In this document: positions 16,610 to 27,203 of the stretch, in pieces
How the letters are laid out: each line of letters opens with the position of its first letter
Position numbering within the stretch: the stretch's first letter is position 1
Assembly: GCA_001599355.1 (NCBI GenBank)
Contig: BCGQ01000006.1
Coordinates: 620,001 to 684,000, forward strand
Direction: 5' to 3'
Length of the DNA: 64,000 bases
Source of the DNA: Nakazawaea peltata
Taxonomy: Eukaryota; Ascomycota; Pichiomycetes; Alaninales; Pachysolenaceae
Made by a program: the position numbers and the translations under genes
The notes under the pieces: model-generated
The model's input: only the letters and a program-made list of their open reading frames with translations
Told to the model about the DNA's origin: nothing
Databases searched by the model: none

Positions 16610-19372
16610 TTACAATTTAGATCCCTTATCGGACAATTTGAATCCAGCAGCTCCAATTACCAAGCTGTTTCTTTCCTTAACCCAGGTCTCAAATACGATA
16701 AAGTTGGACGATTTCTTCCATGCTTTGACCACCAAAGTCTCACCCGGATAAACATAACTGGTGAATCTTAACTTCACCTCCTCTAATTTACCGTAATGTT
16801 TCTCCAATAATCTAGCAGACATACCGTAGAATCCCAATCCATGTAAAATTGGTCTCTCGAATTTAGCCCCCTTTGCAAATGCTGGTTCAATATGAAGAGG
16901 ATTGAAATCGGCATTTAATCTGTACAAAGCCAGCAGATCTTCGCTAGTTTTGTACTCGGCTACGAAATCTGGTTCGGAATCTTTTGGAGACTTGAAATCA
17001 TTGGTATTGAATTTCAGTGGCTTCTTGAACCAAACATCTTTACCAGACTTGGTGTTACAATTTCTAACGAAGAATGATCCCTCGTTATAGTAAATCAATT
17101 CTCCGGAATCCTTGTCAATTGTTTCATATCCTGCAATTATGATTACATTCTTGCCCTTGTTGATCAAAGCAATTGGGGAAGGTTTAGTAATGAGGGTACC
17201 GCTAGTTGGGAGAATAGATTTCTCCACTTTCAAATATTGCTCACCGTGAAGTAAGAACATAGGATTGAAGCCTTTAAGGTACTCTTCAATATCGATTCCC
17301 ATACCCAGTTGCATGAAAGGAATTACACCAAATGACCTGACAGGTTGGAAATCGTTATGATTTTCGTAGACATAATTCAAATCCTTAGCTGTGGCTCCAA
17401 TACTCAAGTTATAGAGGATAATTTGACGGTGATCATACTTATAAACTTGGTCATCTTCTTTTTCATCCTCATTCTCTTCTTCTTCTTCTTCTTCTTCTTC
17501 TTCTTCTTCTTCTTCTTCTTCTTCTTCTTCTTCTTCTTCTTCTTCTTCTTCTTCTTCTTCTTCTTCTTCGTCATCATTATCCTCATCGTCAAAGTTTGAA
17601 AGAATAGCCATTGTTGATTCTTGAACACTCTTTGGATTCAAGCTATCTGGACCAAAACCTGTGACTTCGGCGAAATGTTCAGCGACAAACTCAGGAGAAG
17701 GAGCCAGATCGTGAGAAACTGCTCCTTTCAGTCTTTGCCATCTTGTATTTCCAATCCATCCACCTCCAACTTCGAATAATTCACCATTTACTGGAGGTTT
17801 TTCTTGGGTCAAGACAATCAATAATGGGGAAACCAACTTTGGATCGTATTTATTCATATCAGAAGCTCCAAAAATGGTCTTAGTCATAGCAGTTTCCAGA
17901 TGAGGAGCAATAATATTGGTTACAATATTGCTCTTGATACCTTCGATTGCCAAAGTTCTAGACATACCCAAAATTCCCAATTTGGCAGCACTATAATTCA
18001 GTTGACCAAAGTTACCATAAATTCCAGAAGTGGAGGTAACATTGATAATACGGCCGAATTTTTGCTTCAAGAAATGAGGCCAACACAGTTTGCACATTCT
18101 GTAAGTAGCCATAAGATGAATTTGGATCACTTGATCCCATTCTTGTTGTGACATTTTAGCAAAAGAACGGTCTCTCAAAATACCGGCATTATTGATTAAA
18201 ATATCAACTCTTCCGTATTTTTGAATGGCAGTTTCTACAATTTTATCAGCGTCGTGGAAAACGTCGAATTTCAGACCAACGGCATCACCTCCCAGCAGTT
18301 TAATTTCCTCAACGCAAGTTTCTGCATCTTTGAAATCATTAACAACTACTTTGGCACCGTATTTGGCAAACAAATGCAGATGGGCACGTCCTAATCCAGC
18401 TCCAGCTCCTGTGATAATGACTACCTTGTCCTTCAAAGAAACCTTAGATTTAGTAGAAGCGACAGAAGGCAATGTTTGAACATAGTCCCAAATCTTACCA
18501 TAATCGTTCAATTGAGTAGGATGTTGTTTTTTGTCATCAAATTTCAAGATTTCATCGAAACGATCCTGAATGGCTTCTGGAGTATATGAAGAATCAGGTT
18601 TCAAGAATAAACCATTGGATCTCTCCCATCTGATCTGACCATACCAACCAGCGGCAAGCTCAAAAATGGCACCAGTGCTCTTAACAGAATCATGGGCCAA
18701 ATAAACAACCAAAGGAGCAATTTTTTCAACACCAATTTTCTCCAAAATGTCGGCTGGCAACAAATCTTCAGTCATTCTGGATCTGGCCATCGGAGCAATT
18801 ACATTGACCTTGATATTGTTTTTGTAACCTTCACGGGCCAAAGTCTCTGATAATCCCACGGTCAGCAACTTAGCAGCGGAATAATTGGCCTGGCCAAAGT
18901 TACCGTACAATCCAGCAGGTGACAGAGTATTGACGATTCTTCCATAGTTTTGCTTGCGGAACACATCCCAACAGAGTTTGGTCAAACGGAAAGCTCCATT
19001 CAAGTGGACATCGACAACAGTCTTGAATTGCTCTTCGGTCATATTCTTGAAGGAGGTGTCTCTCAAAATACCGGCATTGTTGATCAAAATATGAACAGTG
19101 CCGAAATTAGATATGGCCGTATTGAAGATACCCTCGGCGTTGGTAACGATGTTGTCATAATTGGCAACGGCGGTACCACCGGCCTTACGGATCTCCTCCA
19201 CAACGACATCAGCGGCTTTGGTGGAATTTCCAGAGCCACCCAAAGTACCTCCTAAATCATTGACCACAACTTTAGCACCCCTAGAGGCGAACATCAAGGC
19301 GTAGCATCTACCGAGACCACCTCCGGCCCCGGTAATAATGACAACTTTATCTTTAAACGACAATTGAGACAT
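16610..19372 (-). CDS. FOX2: Peroxisomal multifunctional enzyme (Fox2): two 3-hydroxyacyl-CoA dehydrogenase domains plus hydratase 2
   Basis: 920 residues (S. cerevisiae Fox2 is 900). Two tandem short-chain dehydrogenase domains (~1-300 and ~310-600) each show the glycine-rich VVIITGAGxGLGR, NNAG and the catalytic NYSAAK. Residues ~650-920 are a MaoC-type hydratase 2 with the DxNPLH motif (ADFNPLHIEP) followed by RPILHGLGFYG. The C-terminal tripeptide SKL is a canonical type 1 peroxisomal signal. The enzyme hydrates trans-2-enoyl-CoA and oxidises (3R)-hydroxyacyl-CoA in beta-oxidation. Between SDR2 and the hydratase lies an acidic linker with an uninterrupted Glu run (residues ~601-634), encoded by a GAA/GAG microsatellite, which I do not recall from other Fox2 proteins. 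Confidence 0.96.
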   Translation of the reverse strand: MSQLSFKDKVVIITGAGGGLGRCYALMFASRGAKVVVNDLGGTLGGSGNSTKAADVVVEEIRKAGGTAVANYDNIVTNAEGIFNTAISNFGTVHILINNAGILRDTSFKNMTEEQFKTVVDVHLNGAFRLTKLCWDVFRKQNYGRIVNTLSPAGLYGNFGQANYSAAKLLTVGLSETLAREGYKNNIKVNVIAPMARSRMTEDLLPADILEKIGVEKIAPLVVYLAHDSVKSTGAIFELAAGWYGQIRWERSNGLFLKPDSSYTPEAIQDRFDEILKFDDKKQHPTQLNDYGKIWDYVQTLPSVASTKSKVSLKDKVVIITGAGAGLGRAHLHLFAKYGAKVVVNDFKDAETCVEEIKLLGGDAVGLKFDVFHDADKIVETAIQKYGRVDILINNAGILRDRSFAKMSQQEWDQVIQIHLMATYRMCKLCWPHFLKQKFGRIINVTSTSGIYGNFGQLNYSAAKLGILGMSRTLAIEGIKSNIVTNIIAPHLETAMTKTIFGASDMNKYDPKLVSPLLIVLTQEKPPVNGELFEVGGGWIGNTRWQRLKGAVSHDLAPSPEFVAEHFAEVTGFGPDSLNPKSVQESTMAILSNFDDEDNDDEEEEEEEEEEEEEEEEEEEEEEEEEEEEEEEENEDEKEDDQVYKYDHRQIILYNLSIGATAKDLNYVYENHNDFQPVRSFGVIPFMQLGMGIDIEEYLKGFNPMFLLHGEQYLKVEKSILPTSGTLITKPSPIALINKGKNVIIIAGYETIDKDSGELIYYNEGSFFVRNCNTKSGKDVWFKKPLKFNTNDFKSPKDSEPDFVAEYKTSEDLLALYRLNADFNPLHIEPAFAKGAKFERPILHGLGFYGMSARLLEKHYGKLEEVKLRFTSYVYPGETLVVKAWKKSSNFIVFETWVKERNSLVIGAAGFKLSDKGSKL
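17475..17569 (-). repeat. In-frame GAA (TTC) trinucleotide repeat in FOX2
   Basis: About 31 uninterrupted TTC units on the + strand (GAA on the coding strand), encoding poly-Glu at the linker between dehydrogenase and hydratase modules. Its purity suggests recent expansion by slippage. Confidence 0.97.
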
Positions 19373-20919
19373 GATTGTTCAAACTTAGTCGAATCGAAAT
19401 ATAGTTGAAGTTAATTTGAGAAGCGGAATTTTTTGTAAGGGAATTTATAAATCCGCGGCGATAAATTTATAAGATGTTAGTGTAAATGATACGGAAGAGA
19501 AATGGAAGTGTTTTGGAGCGTGGAGGATGGAAAGCTCCTTTATATACGCCCGCAGAGGAATCCGGGACTCGGGTCTCGGCATCTCGTTCGTACAACGCAC
19601 TCTCGTCATCAAGGGGATGCGGGGTGTTTTTTAAGTATCACATGCGACTAACGAAGCGCAGGGGGTTTTTTTGAAGGGATTGTGGGGGTTTGTGACATGT
19701 GCTGAGGATAAAACCGAGGAAGGGAGACGAAAGTATGGGGCAAACCTATGGGGGCGTAAGCTGTATGAAATAGGGAATAGCCAAGACTAAGAGGTGGAGG
19801 ATAGCGTTGGGAAGTGGTAAGGGAGATTTGGGATTAAGAGAAGGGTAAAGATGAGAGGAAATTTTGTAGTGAGAAAAGGGATTTTTTTAAGTGCCATAGA
19901 GAAAATTATAGTGGAGGGAGAATTTAGGAGAGGATTTTGGAGAGAATTAGAAGGATTAACAAAGACTCAATGATGGGGTAGATCAAGAAGAGCAGAATCC
20001 TTAAATGGGGAGCCTTAGAGATAGCATGAAGCTCCAACTTTCTGATTCATTTTCTGCAAAACTCACTTAAACTGGCCCTTAAGAAACAGAAACTGTGTCA
20101 AATTTATCTGCTGAACGTAATCATTTATTTCTATTATGGACTTTAAGTTTGCTCTTCTTATTTTATAGCCAAATTCCGTTTTATTATGAGCAAAAAGATA
20201 GAGCCGCTACAGGCCTAAGAGTCGGCAAGATCACCTAAAAAAATATCATAATTTAATATTTTGCTAGCCTTCCGGCTTTCCCCGCCTATTCCTCTTTCTC
20301 GACCAGTCGCTGTTCCTGGCTTGACTCCGATGGGCTTTGCACTCCCTCTTCAACCAGTTAACCTGCAAGATTTTTTCAGCCTTATTATTTAAACAGCTAA
20401 GGCCATGTTGAATGACATAACCTCATTCCTCCCTGTTCCTTACCCCTATCTCTATCCCCACTTCTCTATATCCTACTACTCCCCTCCAACCTCCCCCATC
20501 TTCCCCTATCGTTCTCCGATGACTCAAGATCATCCCACGGGGAAAAATCCTTTCCCTTTCAATCATGCTTCATCCCAATTAGGAAACTAATCTGGAGTCA
20601 TCGACCTCGTCTCGAAAATTTTTCACGCATTAAACGCTCTTGACTCTTTTTACTCTTTTTGTCAAGGAATGAGAAGTTGTATGACGAGTTGTTCGACGAA
20701 AGTTTAGAATATAATACCCGCTTTTCAACTTTGTTCACTCATTTAGACACTTAGAAGTATCGTATTGTTCAGATACTTGGTATTAATCTCGTTACATCGT
20801 TGATATTGAGCGTCAGAGCGATCTTGCACTCAAAATTAGTCAGATCTCCCCCGCAAATTTCAGCCGGGCTATACTCATCACCTCTTAAATTCGATTAATA
20901 CACCAAGACATTCTCCAAA
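19373..20919. promoter_or_regulatory. Divergent intergenic region FOX2 / sugar transporter
   Basis: About 1.55 kb. On the FOX2 side, TTTATAAAT (about 19443-19451) is a TATA candidate. The + strand from ~19480 to ~19960 is strongly purine-rich. On the transporter side, TATAATA lies near 20710, and CCCCGC (about 20849) and CGGGGAAAAA (about 20538) resemble Mig1-type GC boxes next to an A/T run. No supported gene lies here; I did not recognise a clear oleate response element. Confidence 0.35.
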
Positions 20920-22602
20920 ATGGGTATTCACAGAGTCTTCCATCATCTTGGAATGTTCAGAAGAATCGAGGACGTCAAGTCCCTGGTTCCTATCCCTGTC
21001 CTGGTCTACAACCTCAGGATCTATCTTTTGGCCTATATCCTGGCCACAGGAGCTGTGATATGTGGTTATGATACTGGTTTCATCGGTACTGTCGTCACTT
21101 TGGACGCTTTCCAGTCTGAGTTTGGTTTGGACACTATGTCTACATCTGATGTTAACGCCATCACTGCTAACGTTATTTCTGTTTTCCATGTCGGTGCTTT
21201 CTTTGGTTCTCTTTTGACCTACCCAATGAACGAGTTGTTCGGTCGTAAGAGATCTTTATTGGTATCTGGATTCTTGTTAACTTTTGGAGGTGCGATTTCT
21301 TTGATTTCTAATAGTCATACCGGTTTGGGTGCTATTTATCTGTCCAGAGTCTTGACTGGTTTGGGTATTGGAGCCTGTTCCAATATCTCTCCAATGTACA
21401 TCGGAGAGATCTCGCCTCATGCTATCCGTGGACAGTTAGGAGGTATGTGGGAAGTCAACTGGCAAATTGGTACCTTGGTAGGTTTCTGGATCAACACCGG
21501 AATCAACGCTCATATCCCAGCCACTTCTTCTAAGCAATGGGTTGTTCCATTCCTGGTTCAAATTATTCCTTCTGCCTTATTCTGGATAGGATGTGTTTTC
21601 CTCCCAGAATCCCCAAGATGGTTATTGAGTAAAGAGAGAGAAGCCGATCTGCTCAAGAGTTTCAGTTACTTGACTCAGTTGCCTGAAGATCATGAGTATA
21701 TTCAATACGAAGTCAGTAACATCAAGCTCTCTCTTGAACAAAAGAGAGCATTCTTGGGAAGCACTTCTTTGTGGGCTCCAATTAGAGCTACTTTCACTTC
21801 CAAGAAATACCTCTACAGATTGATCATCTCTACCTCTGTCTTCCCATTACAAAACGGATCTGGTATTAATGCTGTTACTTACTATTCTACTACTGTTTTC
21901 CAATCGTTTGGACTTTCATCTCAATCTACCAAATTGTTGTCTACCGGTGTCTTTGGTATCATCAAAGCCGTTGCTGGTCTTATCTGGCTGGTAATCATCA
22001 TTGATACCCTTGGAAGACGTACCCTGTTCATTGTAGGAGCTATTCCTTGTGCTATTTGTATGTACTACCTTGGAGCATTCATCAAGATTGCCGACCCACT
22101 GCTGCTCTTGGCTAAGGGAGAAGCCCATCTTACTCCTGCCGGTAAAGGTCTGCTTCTGATGTTCTATATTTGGACCTTCTCTTTCGGTCTGTTCCTTAAC
22201 GGTACTTGTTGGATCTACTGTTCTGAGATTGTGGACCAAAACGTTAGAGCCCTTTTCCAGAGTTATAATGCTGCTTCTAATTGGTTCTGGGCTTTCATCT
22301 TCTCTAGATACACCAAGTATATGTTCAACGCTATGGGTTATGGTACTTATTTCCTCTTTGCTGGATCTTGTACTTTGATGCCTGTTATCATTTTCTTATT
22401 CTACCCAGAAACTAAGGGTGTTCCATTAGAAGCTGTGGATGATTTGTTCGAGGTTCCTGCTTGGAGAGGAAGAAAGCATGCTTTGCTGATGATTCACAGT
22501 AGAGTTAATGAGAAGTTGAATAACAATTCTTCTGATTCGTTCGATGATTTGTCACAAGAGGATGTTGTTCGTGACAGAGCGTCTGCTTATGAAGAAAAAT
22601 AG
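20920..22602 (+). CDS. MFS sugar transporter (HXT/HGT-type)
   Basis: 560 residues with about twelve hydrophobic segments. Sugar-porter signatures are present: GYDTGFIGTVVTL in helix 1, NELFGRKRSLL between helices 2 and 3, PESPRWLLS before the central loop, NGSGINAVTYYS in helix 7, DTLGRRTLF between helices 8 and 9 and PETKGVPLEAVDDLF after helix 12. It should be a plasma-membrane proton symporter or facilitator for hexose or a related sugar or polyol. The N-terminal FRRIEDVKSLVPIPVLVYN segment is seen in fungal quinate/galacturonate and Hgt-like permeases, so the substrate is left open. Confidence 0.9.
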   Translation: MGIHRVFHHLGMFRRIEDVKSLVPIPVLVYNLRIYLLAYILATGAVICGYDTGFIGTVVTLDAFQSEFGLDTMSTSDVNAITANVISVFHVGAFFGSLLTYPMNELFGRKRSLLVSGFLLTFGGAISLISNSHTGLGAIYLSRVLTGLGIGACSNISPMYIGEISPHAIRGQLGGMWEVNWQIGTLVGFWINTGINAHIPATSSKQWVVPFLVQIIPSALFWIGCVFLPESPRWLLSKEREADLLKSFSYLTQLPEDHEYIQYEVSNIKLSLEQKRAFLGSTSLWAPIRATFTSKKYLYRLIISTSVFPLQNGSGINAVTYYSTTVFQSFGLSSQSTKLLSTGVFGIIKAVAGLIWLVIIIDTLGRRTLFIVGAIPCAICMYYLGAFIKIADPLLLLAKGEAHLTPAGKGLLLMFYIWTFSFGLFLNGTCWIYCSEIVDQNVRALFQSYNAASNWFWAFIFSRYTKYMFNAMGYGTYFLFAGSCTLMPVIIFLFYPETKGVPLEAVDDLFEVPAWRGRKHALLMIHSRVNEKLNNNSSDSFDDLSQEDVVRDRASAYEEK

Positions 22603-23147
22603 AGATTTATCGTAATGAATGCATGAATGATTAGAGATATTGTAGGAGCAGAGTTGCGCGGTAGGAGATTATATAGAATTAAAGGGGGAGGGAGTAATAA
22701 GATAATTAAGGGGGTAATTTAGGGGGGGATTGAGGGGGGGATTGAGGGGGCAATTAGGGGGGATTGAGGGGGTAACTTAGGGGGGCAATTAGGGGGGCAA
22801 TTAGGGGGGCAATTAGGGGGATCATTAGGGCAAGCCGTAGATATCACAACCAGAGTTATTCTTCAAAGGTTCAGGTTCAGGTTCAGAACTGTTAAGAGAG
22901 CTAAACTTATTAATATCCAAGATTATTGTATTTGTAATGATAATGGTATGACCCCATTAATTATCACCCACTTAACTAACACAATTACCACTACGCGCAA
23001 CTATAAATAAATATCAATTAAAGATCATATACAATTGAGTATATAAGTGTGCGCGAAGTGCTTACACGTAAAGTATTTGCAAAGTGTTTGCGAATCGCAC
23101 ATCGCGCATCGCAACTTCGGCTCACCCCTCATCGAGTTCCTTTTCCC
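22603..23147. other. Convergent intergenic region, transporter / IKI3
   Basis: About 545 bp between two 3' ends. It contains the G-rich minisatellite (see separate entry), a ggttca triplication near 22868-22885 and AT-rich sequence. No gene is visible. Confidence 0.5.
22684..22830 (+). repeat. G-rich minisatellite with G-quadruplex potential
   Basis: Runs of 5-7 G alternate with short AT-containing spacers; the best-formed unit is the 12-mer ggggggcaatta, three times in tandem at the right end, with degenerate versions to the left. More than ten G-runs lie on the + strand in under 150 bp. Confidence 0.85.
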
Positions 23148-26100
23148 TCACTCATAATCCAAAATATTCTTCTTAGCAAACTCCTTAATCTCAGGAACAG
23201 GTATCTCAGGAACATAATACACCATTCCATTCTCATCAAGTCTTTCACGATCCCTCTCACTGATATTGTAGATCTCCTCAACGTTATCCTTTAAAAGTTG
23301 AATCAACTCGATGAAATTCTTTTGAATTTGATACAGTTGTTGTCTCATATTACGTCTCATCAACCCTTCGATCAAACGAATCAGCTCGGGTTGAGTTTGC
23401 TCGGCTCTTTCAACTAATCTACCCACACTCTTAACAAGGTACTCTTCCTCATAGATAGTTCCCTTCTTACCACGAGCTCTCTTTCTTTCCTCTCTTCTTC
23501 TGTTCTTCAGAGTTCTTCTAGAAGCACCTGTCTTGGCTGTTCCAGCTGTCTTACCAGTGTAACGGGTGAAGAAGGACTCTTTAGTTGATGTTTCCGAAGC
23601 GGCAACCGAAACATTATCAGGGGTATCACCGTTATCAACTCCATCACCATAGAACAGATAAGGATCTTCGGCCTTCTTGGCACGTAACTCTCTTAATCTC
23701 GTCAATTGAGAATTCACTTGCAGTTTACAATCGGCAAGTAACTCCAGGATAACACCGAATCCTTCTCCTAACAGAGAATCGATCACCTCCTCGATCAACT
23801 CAGGTCTCTTCTCATCGATACATGTCAAGATGGCTACTTCATAGTTGTATTCTTTACAGTACAACTTCAACAGTCCTTCAAGGTCACCGAGGTATTTGAG
23901 TTGGATTTGCAGCAGGGAGGAGTATTGATGGTCGTCTGTAAGCAGAGAGATCAATCTATCACATACTTCCTGGAACTTCTCCCCGGCATATTCAGGTCTA
24001 AGAGCGATCAGAAGCAGTTCTCTCCATTTCTTCAGCAAAATATACTCTTCTAAAGCGTTCAGCCAGTCATGAAGTAAATCATAGATCAATCCCAGCTCGG
24101 CGAACTCGGTTTGTTCATGTAAATATGACAGATACAAGTTCAAAATCTCATTTGTCTTGTCCAAGTCGTCCTTATAGATTCCCAAAGCATGTTGGTACAA
24201 TTTGTGTTCGACAACATAGTTGGAGATCTCATTAGCTTCCAATTCCAGTTCAGGTAACAGACATAAAGAGTCCAACAGCTTGGAATGATTCTTCAAATAC
24301 GAATCGACAAGGAATCTCCTTCTCAATTCGGTCTGAGTATGTAAGTTTTGTAAGAATGGAAGGTATTCTTTAGGATCCTTCTGAGATTGTTGGGCAATGA
24401 CAAGAGCCAAACGAACATTGTATAATGACAAGGCAACATCGTACAATTTATTCACGTCTTGTAAGAAACAAACATGAGTGACACTCTTCTCGATCTCATC
24501 AGGAGAAGTAAATGACCCAATAAGAGTCAAGGCATCGGTCAAGTTTGGAGGATTCTCACAAGCATAGGCAGTAATGATAGTCTGCATATACTGTTTCTTG
24601 TATTCCGGTCTCAACAATACCAGTAAAATCAGTTCACAGATCTTATTAACTTTACTGTCCTTTGGATCAATTCTGAGATGACGAGGATGACCAGAGACGT
24701 TGACTTTGGCCTTGAATTCATTCAGCAATACTTCATCTCCAGTAAGAGTCAAAGTTTCCCTGTATTTGGTCTTGGTGACGTCTTCCTCGTGCAAACAAGA
24801 GACGAACAAATCCAAATATTCGATCTTTTCGATCTGTTTAACGAACTCCTCGATATTCAGAAGGAATAACTCAGGGTCATAGTCATGTAAGATATCCAAG
24901 TCGATTCTATGAGTTCTACAGGTCAAGAAAGCGTTCTTGAAGTTGAGGTCTTTGATATCTTTTCTGACCCCGGTAAGAGTCATGATACGAGGATAGATTG
25001 TCTCCAAGTTACCTCTTGGCAGTTGTAAGACGACGGCCAGTTTAGAAGGCATAGTAGCTACTAAGATGGAACCTCTTTCTATCATTCTAATACGCTCATC
25101 AGAAGACTCGTTTTGAGCCAGTACATCTTCACCAGTTTGGGCATTTTCAACCACTTGGAATTGCAGGTCCAGGTTCAAATGTACGAATTTCAACTGGTTT
25201 TGAGCTGTAGTATATAATAAGTAAGACTCGGTGACTCTAAGAGAGGTCACCAGAGATGTCAATTGCTGATCATTGGCATATAATTTACCGTTAGAAGATA
25301 CACCAAAACAGGCTACATTTGGACCCAAGGCAAGAGCATTATCGAACTGGTTATCCCATTCATTGGTCAGCAGATCATTCAGAGCCGAGGAAGGTAACAC
25401 AGCTACTTTATAATCATGACACAATTGAGGGAAATGACAAAGCTCGGTGCTTTCACCATTCAACGTATCTAAAGAGAATACTTTACCTTGAACTGTTTCG
25501 TAGGTGACCAGAGCAAAGTCTGACCGTTGTTCTAAGAGCACAATCTTTGGCATTACATCTACAGTGGTTCTGAGAACTGGACTAGTTACATCTGTGCAAT
25601 CAATGATAGCCAATTTGGAGTTCACAGCCGTGTCGTACAATACAACTACAGTATCATTTGAGACGAAACTAATTTGACGAACATGTTCGTCTACAGCAGT
25701 ACCATTGATACCGATCTCGGAGATATGTAAGGTCGAAACGATCTCTGGATGTTTACCTTTGGTTTGCATATCATTAAGAGAAGAAATTTGCAGGATATTG
25801 ACTTCATTCTCGGTCAACATGGCGAAAAGACAGTTGTTTTGGGAGACAGAACAGTCCAGAATTGGCTCTTCACACTCGATTTCTCTGTAACTAACAGGGG
25901 GAGGAACATTAGCAATGGATAATGGGGTCAAATTCAAAGTTCTTCCGTCGATAAAACATGTCATTCCCACATCGAATGGCGCAGACGTGGGTCCATTGAC
26001 CATTTTACGTGCTAAATCTACAATATTAAGCATGGAATCAGTTCCGAACATGATTCTCAATGGGTTCTCTTGGTGAAACTTGACGAAATTGATCTTCTCC

Positions 26101-27203
26101 GATGATTGGATCTCCTGTTTTAATGACCAATGATAATTCTTACTGGACCATAATTGGATAGAATGACTCAATTGGAAACATAAGATTTCAGAATCACAAG
26201 ACCAATCTAAAGCTACGATTTTGGACAGAGGCGGTAATCTGGAGGCGAACTCTCCATGTCTTAACCCATTTCTCTCGAAAAATACAAGATCCAAGACTTC
26301 CTCACCGATCTCTTCCTCCAAACGTCTTTGTACAGACAGAATTAAAGCACCTTGAGGTTTCCAGCTAAGACATTCTTCAAGTCCATCGACAGCCTCAGAA
26401 CAACTGTCCAATTCTCCATCTCTGGAATATACTCTGATTACTCTACGATTAGATCCTGCCTCTGTTTCTTCAACAGAAGACACACTGAAATACAGACAAT
26501 CTCCTCTCCAAGAAATGTAGCTCTCGAAAGTATCATATTCACTCAATTGTCCTTGCTCGATGATACCCAAAGTTGGGTCTCTCAATTGGTCATCGTTATC
26601 ACCTAATCCTGCATGCTTCAACAGCATCTTTTCTCTTTCGATCAGACGGGCTCCACGTCCTTGGAATTGGGTCTCTTTCTTACCCCATCCAACACTGACT
26701 TGAGTCTTAAGGTCGATTTCCAGAGGGTCCAAACGTTTCTCCAGAATCAGCTCGAACATCCTGGAAAGAATGACCATATTATTCTCATTGGTGAGCATCA
26801 GCAAGGACTCTTCATCCGGACTCCATGCCGCACATTTCAACCCACAATCAATCGACCCTACAATCTCCACTATAGTCGTATCTGGGTCGGGCATCTCCAA
26901 GTCGTAGGTCAGAGTTACGATGTCTCCATGCTCTAAAACAAAGACAAGTTGGCAAATATCGGCGAAATGTACGAAACTTAACAACTTATCACCTTCATGA
27001 CCCAATGGGAAACTCAGAAGTATCCTTATCTCCCCTGTCTTCATGAACTGTTGCACTTCTAAAAGCTGGGCTTCAGCGCTGCCCATCACGACGGTGACAC
27101 TGTCGCTGATGGGGTCGAAATTCGACGTCAAGACACTCAAATCCGGATAAGTTCTTGACTCAGGACGTAACTGGCCTTTATTCAATACCACCAAGTTCTT
27201 CAT
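23148..27203 (-). CDS. IKI3: Elongator complex subunit Elp1/Iki3
   Basis: 1351 residues (S. cerevisiae Iki3 is 1349). The N-terminal ~750 residues form the WD40 double propeller (GWGKKETQFQGRGAR, ISWRGDC, FFERNGLRHGEF, WSSKNYHWSLKQE), followed by a TPR-like helical C-terminal half (RTHRIDLDILHDY, AYACENP, LPFLQNLH). Near the end, SRRTLKNRRREERKRARGKKGT is the conserved basic tRNA-binding region, then IYEEEYLVKSVGR. Elp1 scaffolds Elongator, which modifies wobble uridines (mcm5/ncm5) of tRNAs in the cytoplasm. CTG codons at 26337-26339, 25020-25022 and 24015-24017 align with Ala in the S. cerevisiae protein as I recall it. Confidence 0.97.
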   Translation of the reverse strand: MKNLVVLNKGQLRPESRTYPDLSVLTSNFDPISDSVTVVMGSAEAQLLEVQQFMKTGEIRILLSFPLGHEGDKLLSFVHFADICQLVFVLEHGDIVTLTYDLEMPDPDTTIVEIVGSIDCGLKCAAWSPDEESLLMLTNENNMVILSRMFELILEKRLDPLEIDLKTQVSVGWGKKETQFQGRGARLIEREKMLLKHAGLGDNDDQLRDPTLGIIEQGQLSEYDTFESYISWRGDCLYFSVSSVEETEAGSNRRVIRVYSRDGELDSCSEAVDGLEECLSWKPQGALILSVQRRLEEEIGEEVLDLVFFERNGLRHGEFASRLPPLSKIVALDWSCDSEILCFQLSHSIQLWSSKNYHWSLKQEIQSSEKINFVKFHQENPLRIMFGTDSMLNIVDLARKMVNGPTSAPFDVGMTCFIDGRTLNLTPLSIANVPPPVSYREIECEEPILDCSVSQNNCLFAMLTENEVNILQISSLNDMQTKGKHPEIVSTLHISEIGINGTAVDEHVRQISFVSNDTVVVLYDTAVNSKLAIIDCTDVTSPVLRTTVDVMPKIVLLEQRSDFALVTYETVQGKVFSLDTLNGESTELCHFPQLCHDYKVAVLPSSALNDLLTNEWDNQFDNALALGPNVACFGVSSNGKLYANDQQLTSLVTSLRVTESYLLYTTAQNQLKFVHLNLDLQFQVVENAQTGEDVLAQNESSDERIRMIERGSILVATMPSKLAVVLQLPRGNLETIYPRIMTLTGVRKDIKDLNFKNAFLTCRTHRIDLDILHDYDPELFLLNIEEFVKQIEKIEYLDLFVSCLHEEDVTKTKYRETLTLTGDEVLLNEFKAKVNVSGHPRHLRIDPKDSKVNKICELILLVLLRPEYKKQYMQTIITAYACENPPNLTDALTLIGSFTSPDEIEKSVTHVCFLQDVNKLYDVALSLYNVRLALVIAQQSQKDPKEYLPFLQNLHTQTELRRRFLVDSYLKNHSKLLDSLCLLPELELEANEISNYVVEHKLYQHALGIYKDDLDKTNEILNLYLSYLHEQTEFAELGLIYDLLHDWLNALEEYILLKKWRELLLIALRPEYAGEKFQEVCDRLISLLTDDHQYSSLLQIQLKYLGDLEGLLKLYCKEYNYEVAILTCIDEKRPELIEEVIDSLLGEGFGVILELLADCKLQVNSQLTRLRELRAKKAEDPYLFYGDGVDNGDTPDNVSVAASETSTKESFFTRYTGKTAGTAKTGASRRTLKNRRREERKRARGKKGTIYEEEYLVKSVGRLVERAEQTQPELIRLIEGLMRRNMRQQLYQIQKNFIELIQLLKDNVEEIYNISERDRERLDENGMVYYVPEIPVPEIKEFAKKNILDYE

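Noticed and set aside
17345-17628. Poly-Phe and poly-Lys frames over the TTC repeat
   Set aside because: Other frames and strand of the GAA microsatellite in FOX2; the Glu frame is continuous with both enzymatic domains.
22684-22830. CRISPR-like array
   Set aside because: Units of 12 bp with no unique spacers; this is a simple G-rich minisatellite in a eukaryotic genome.
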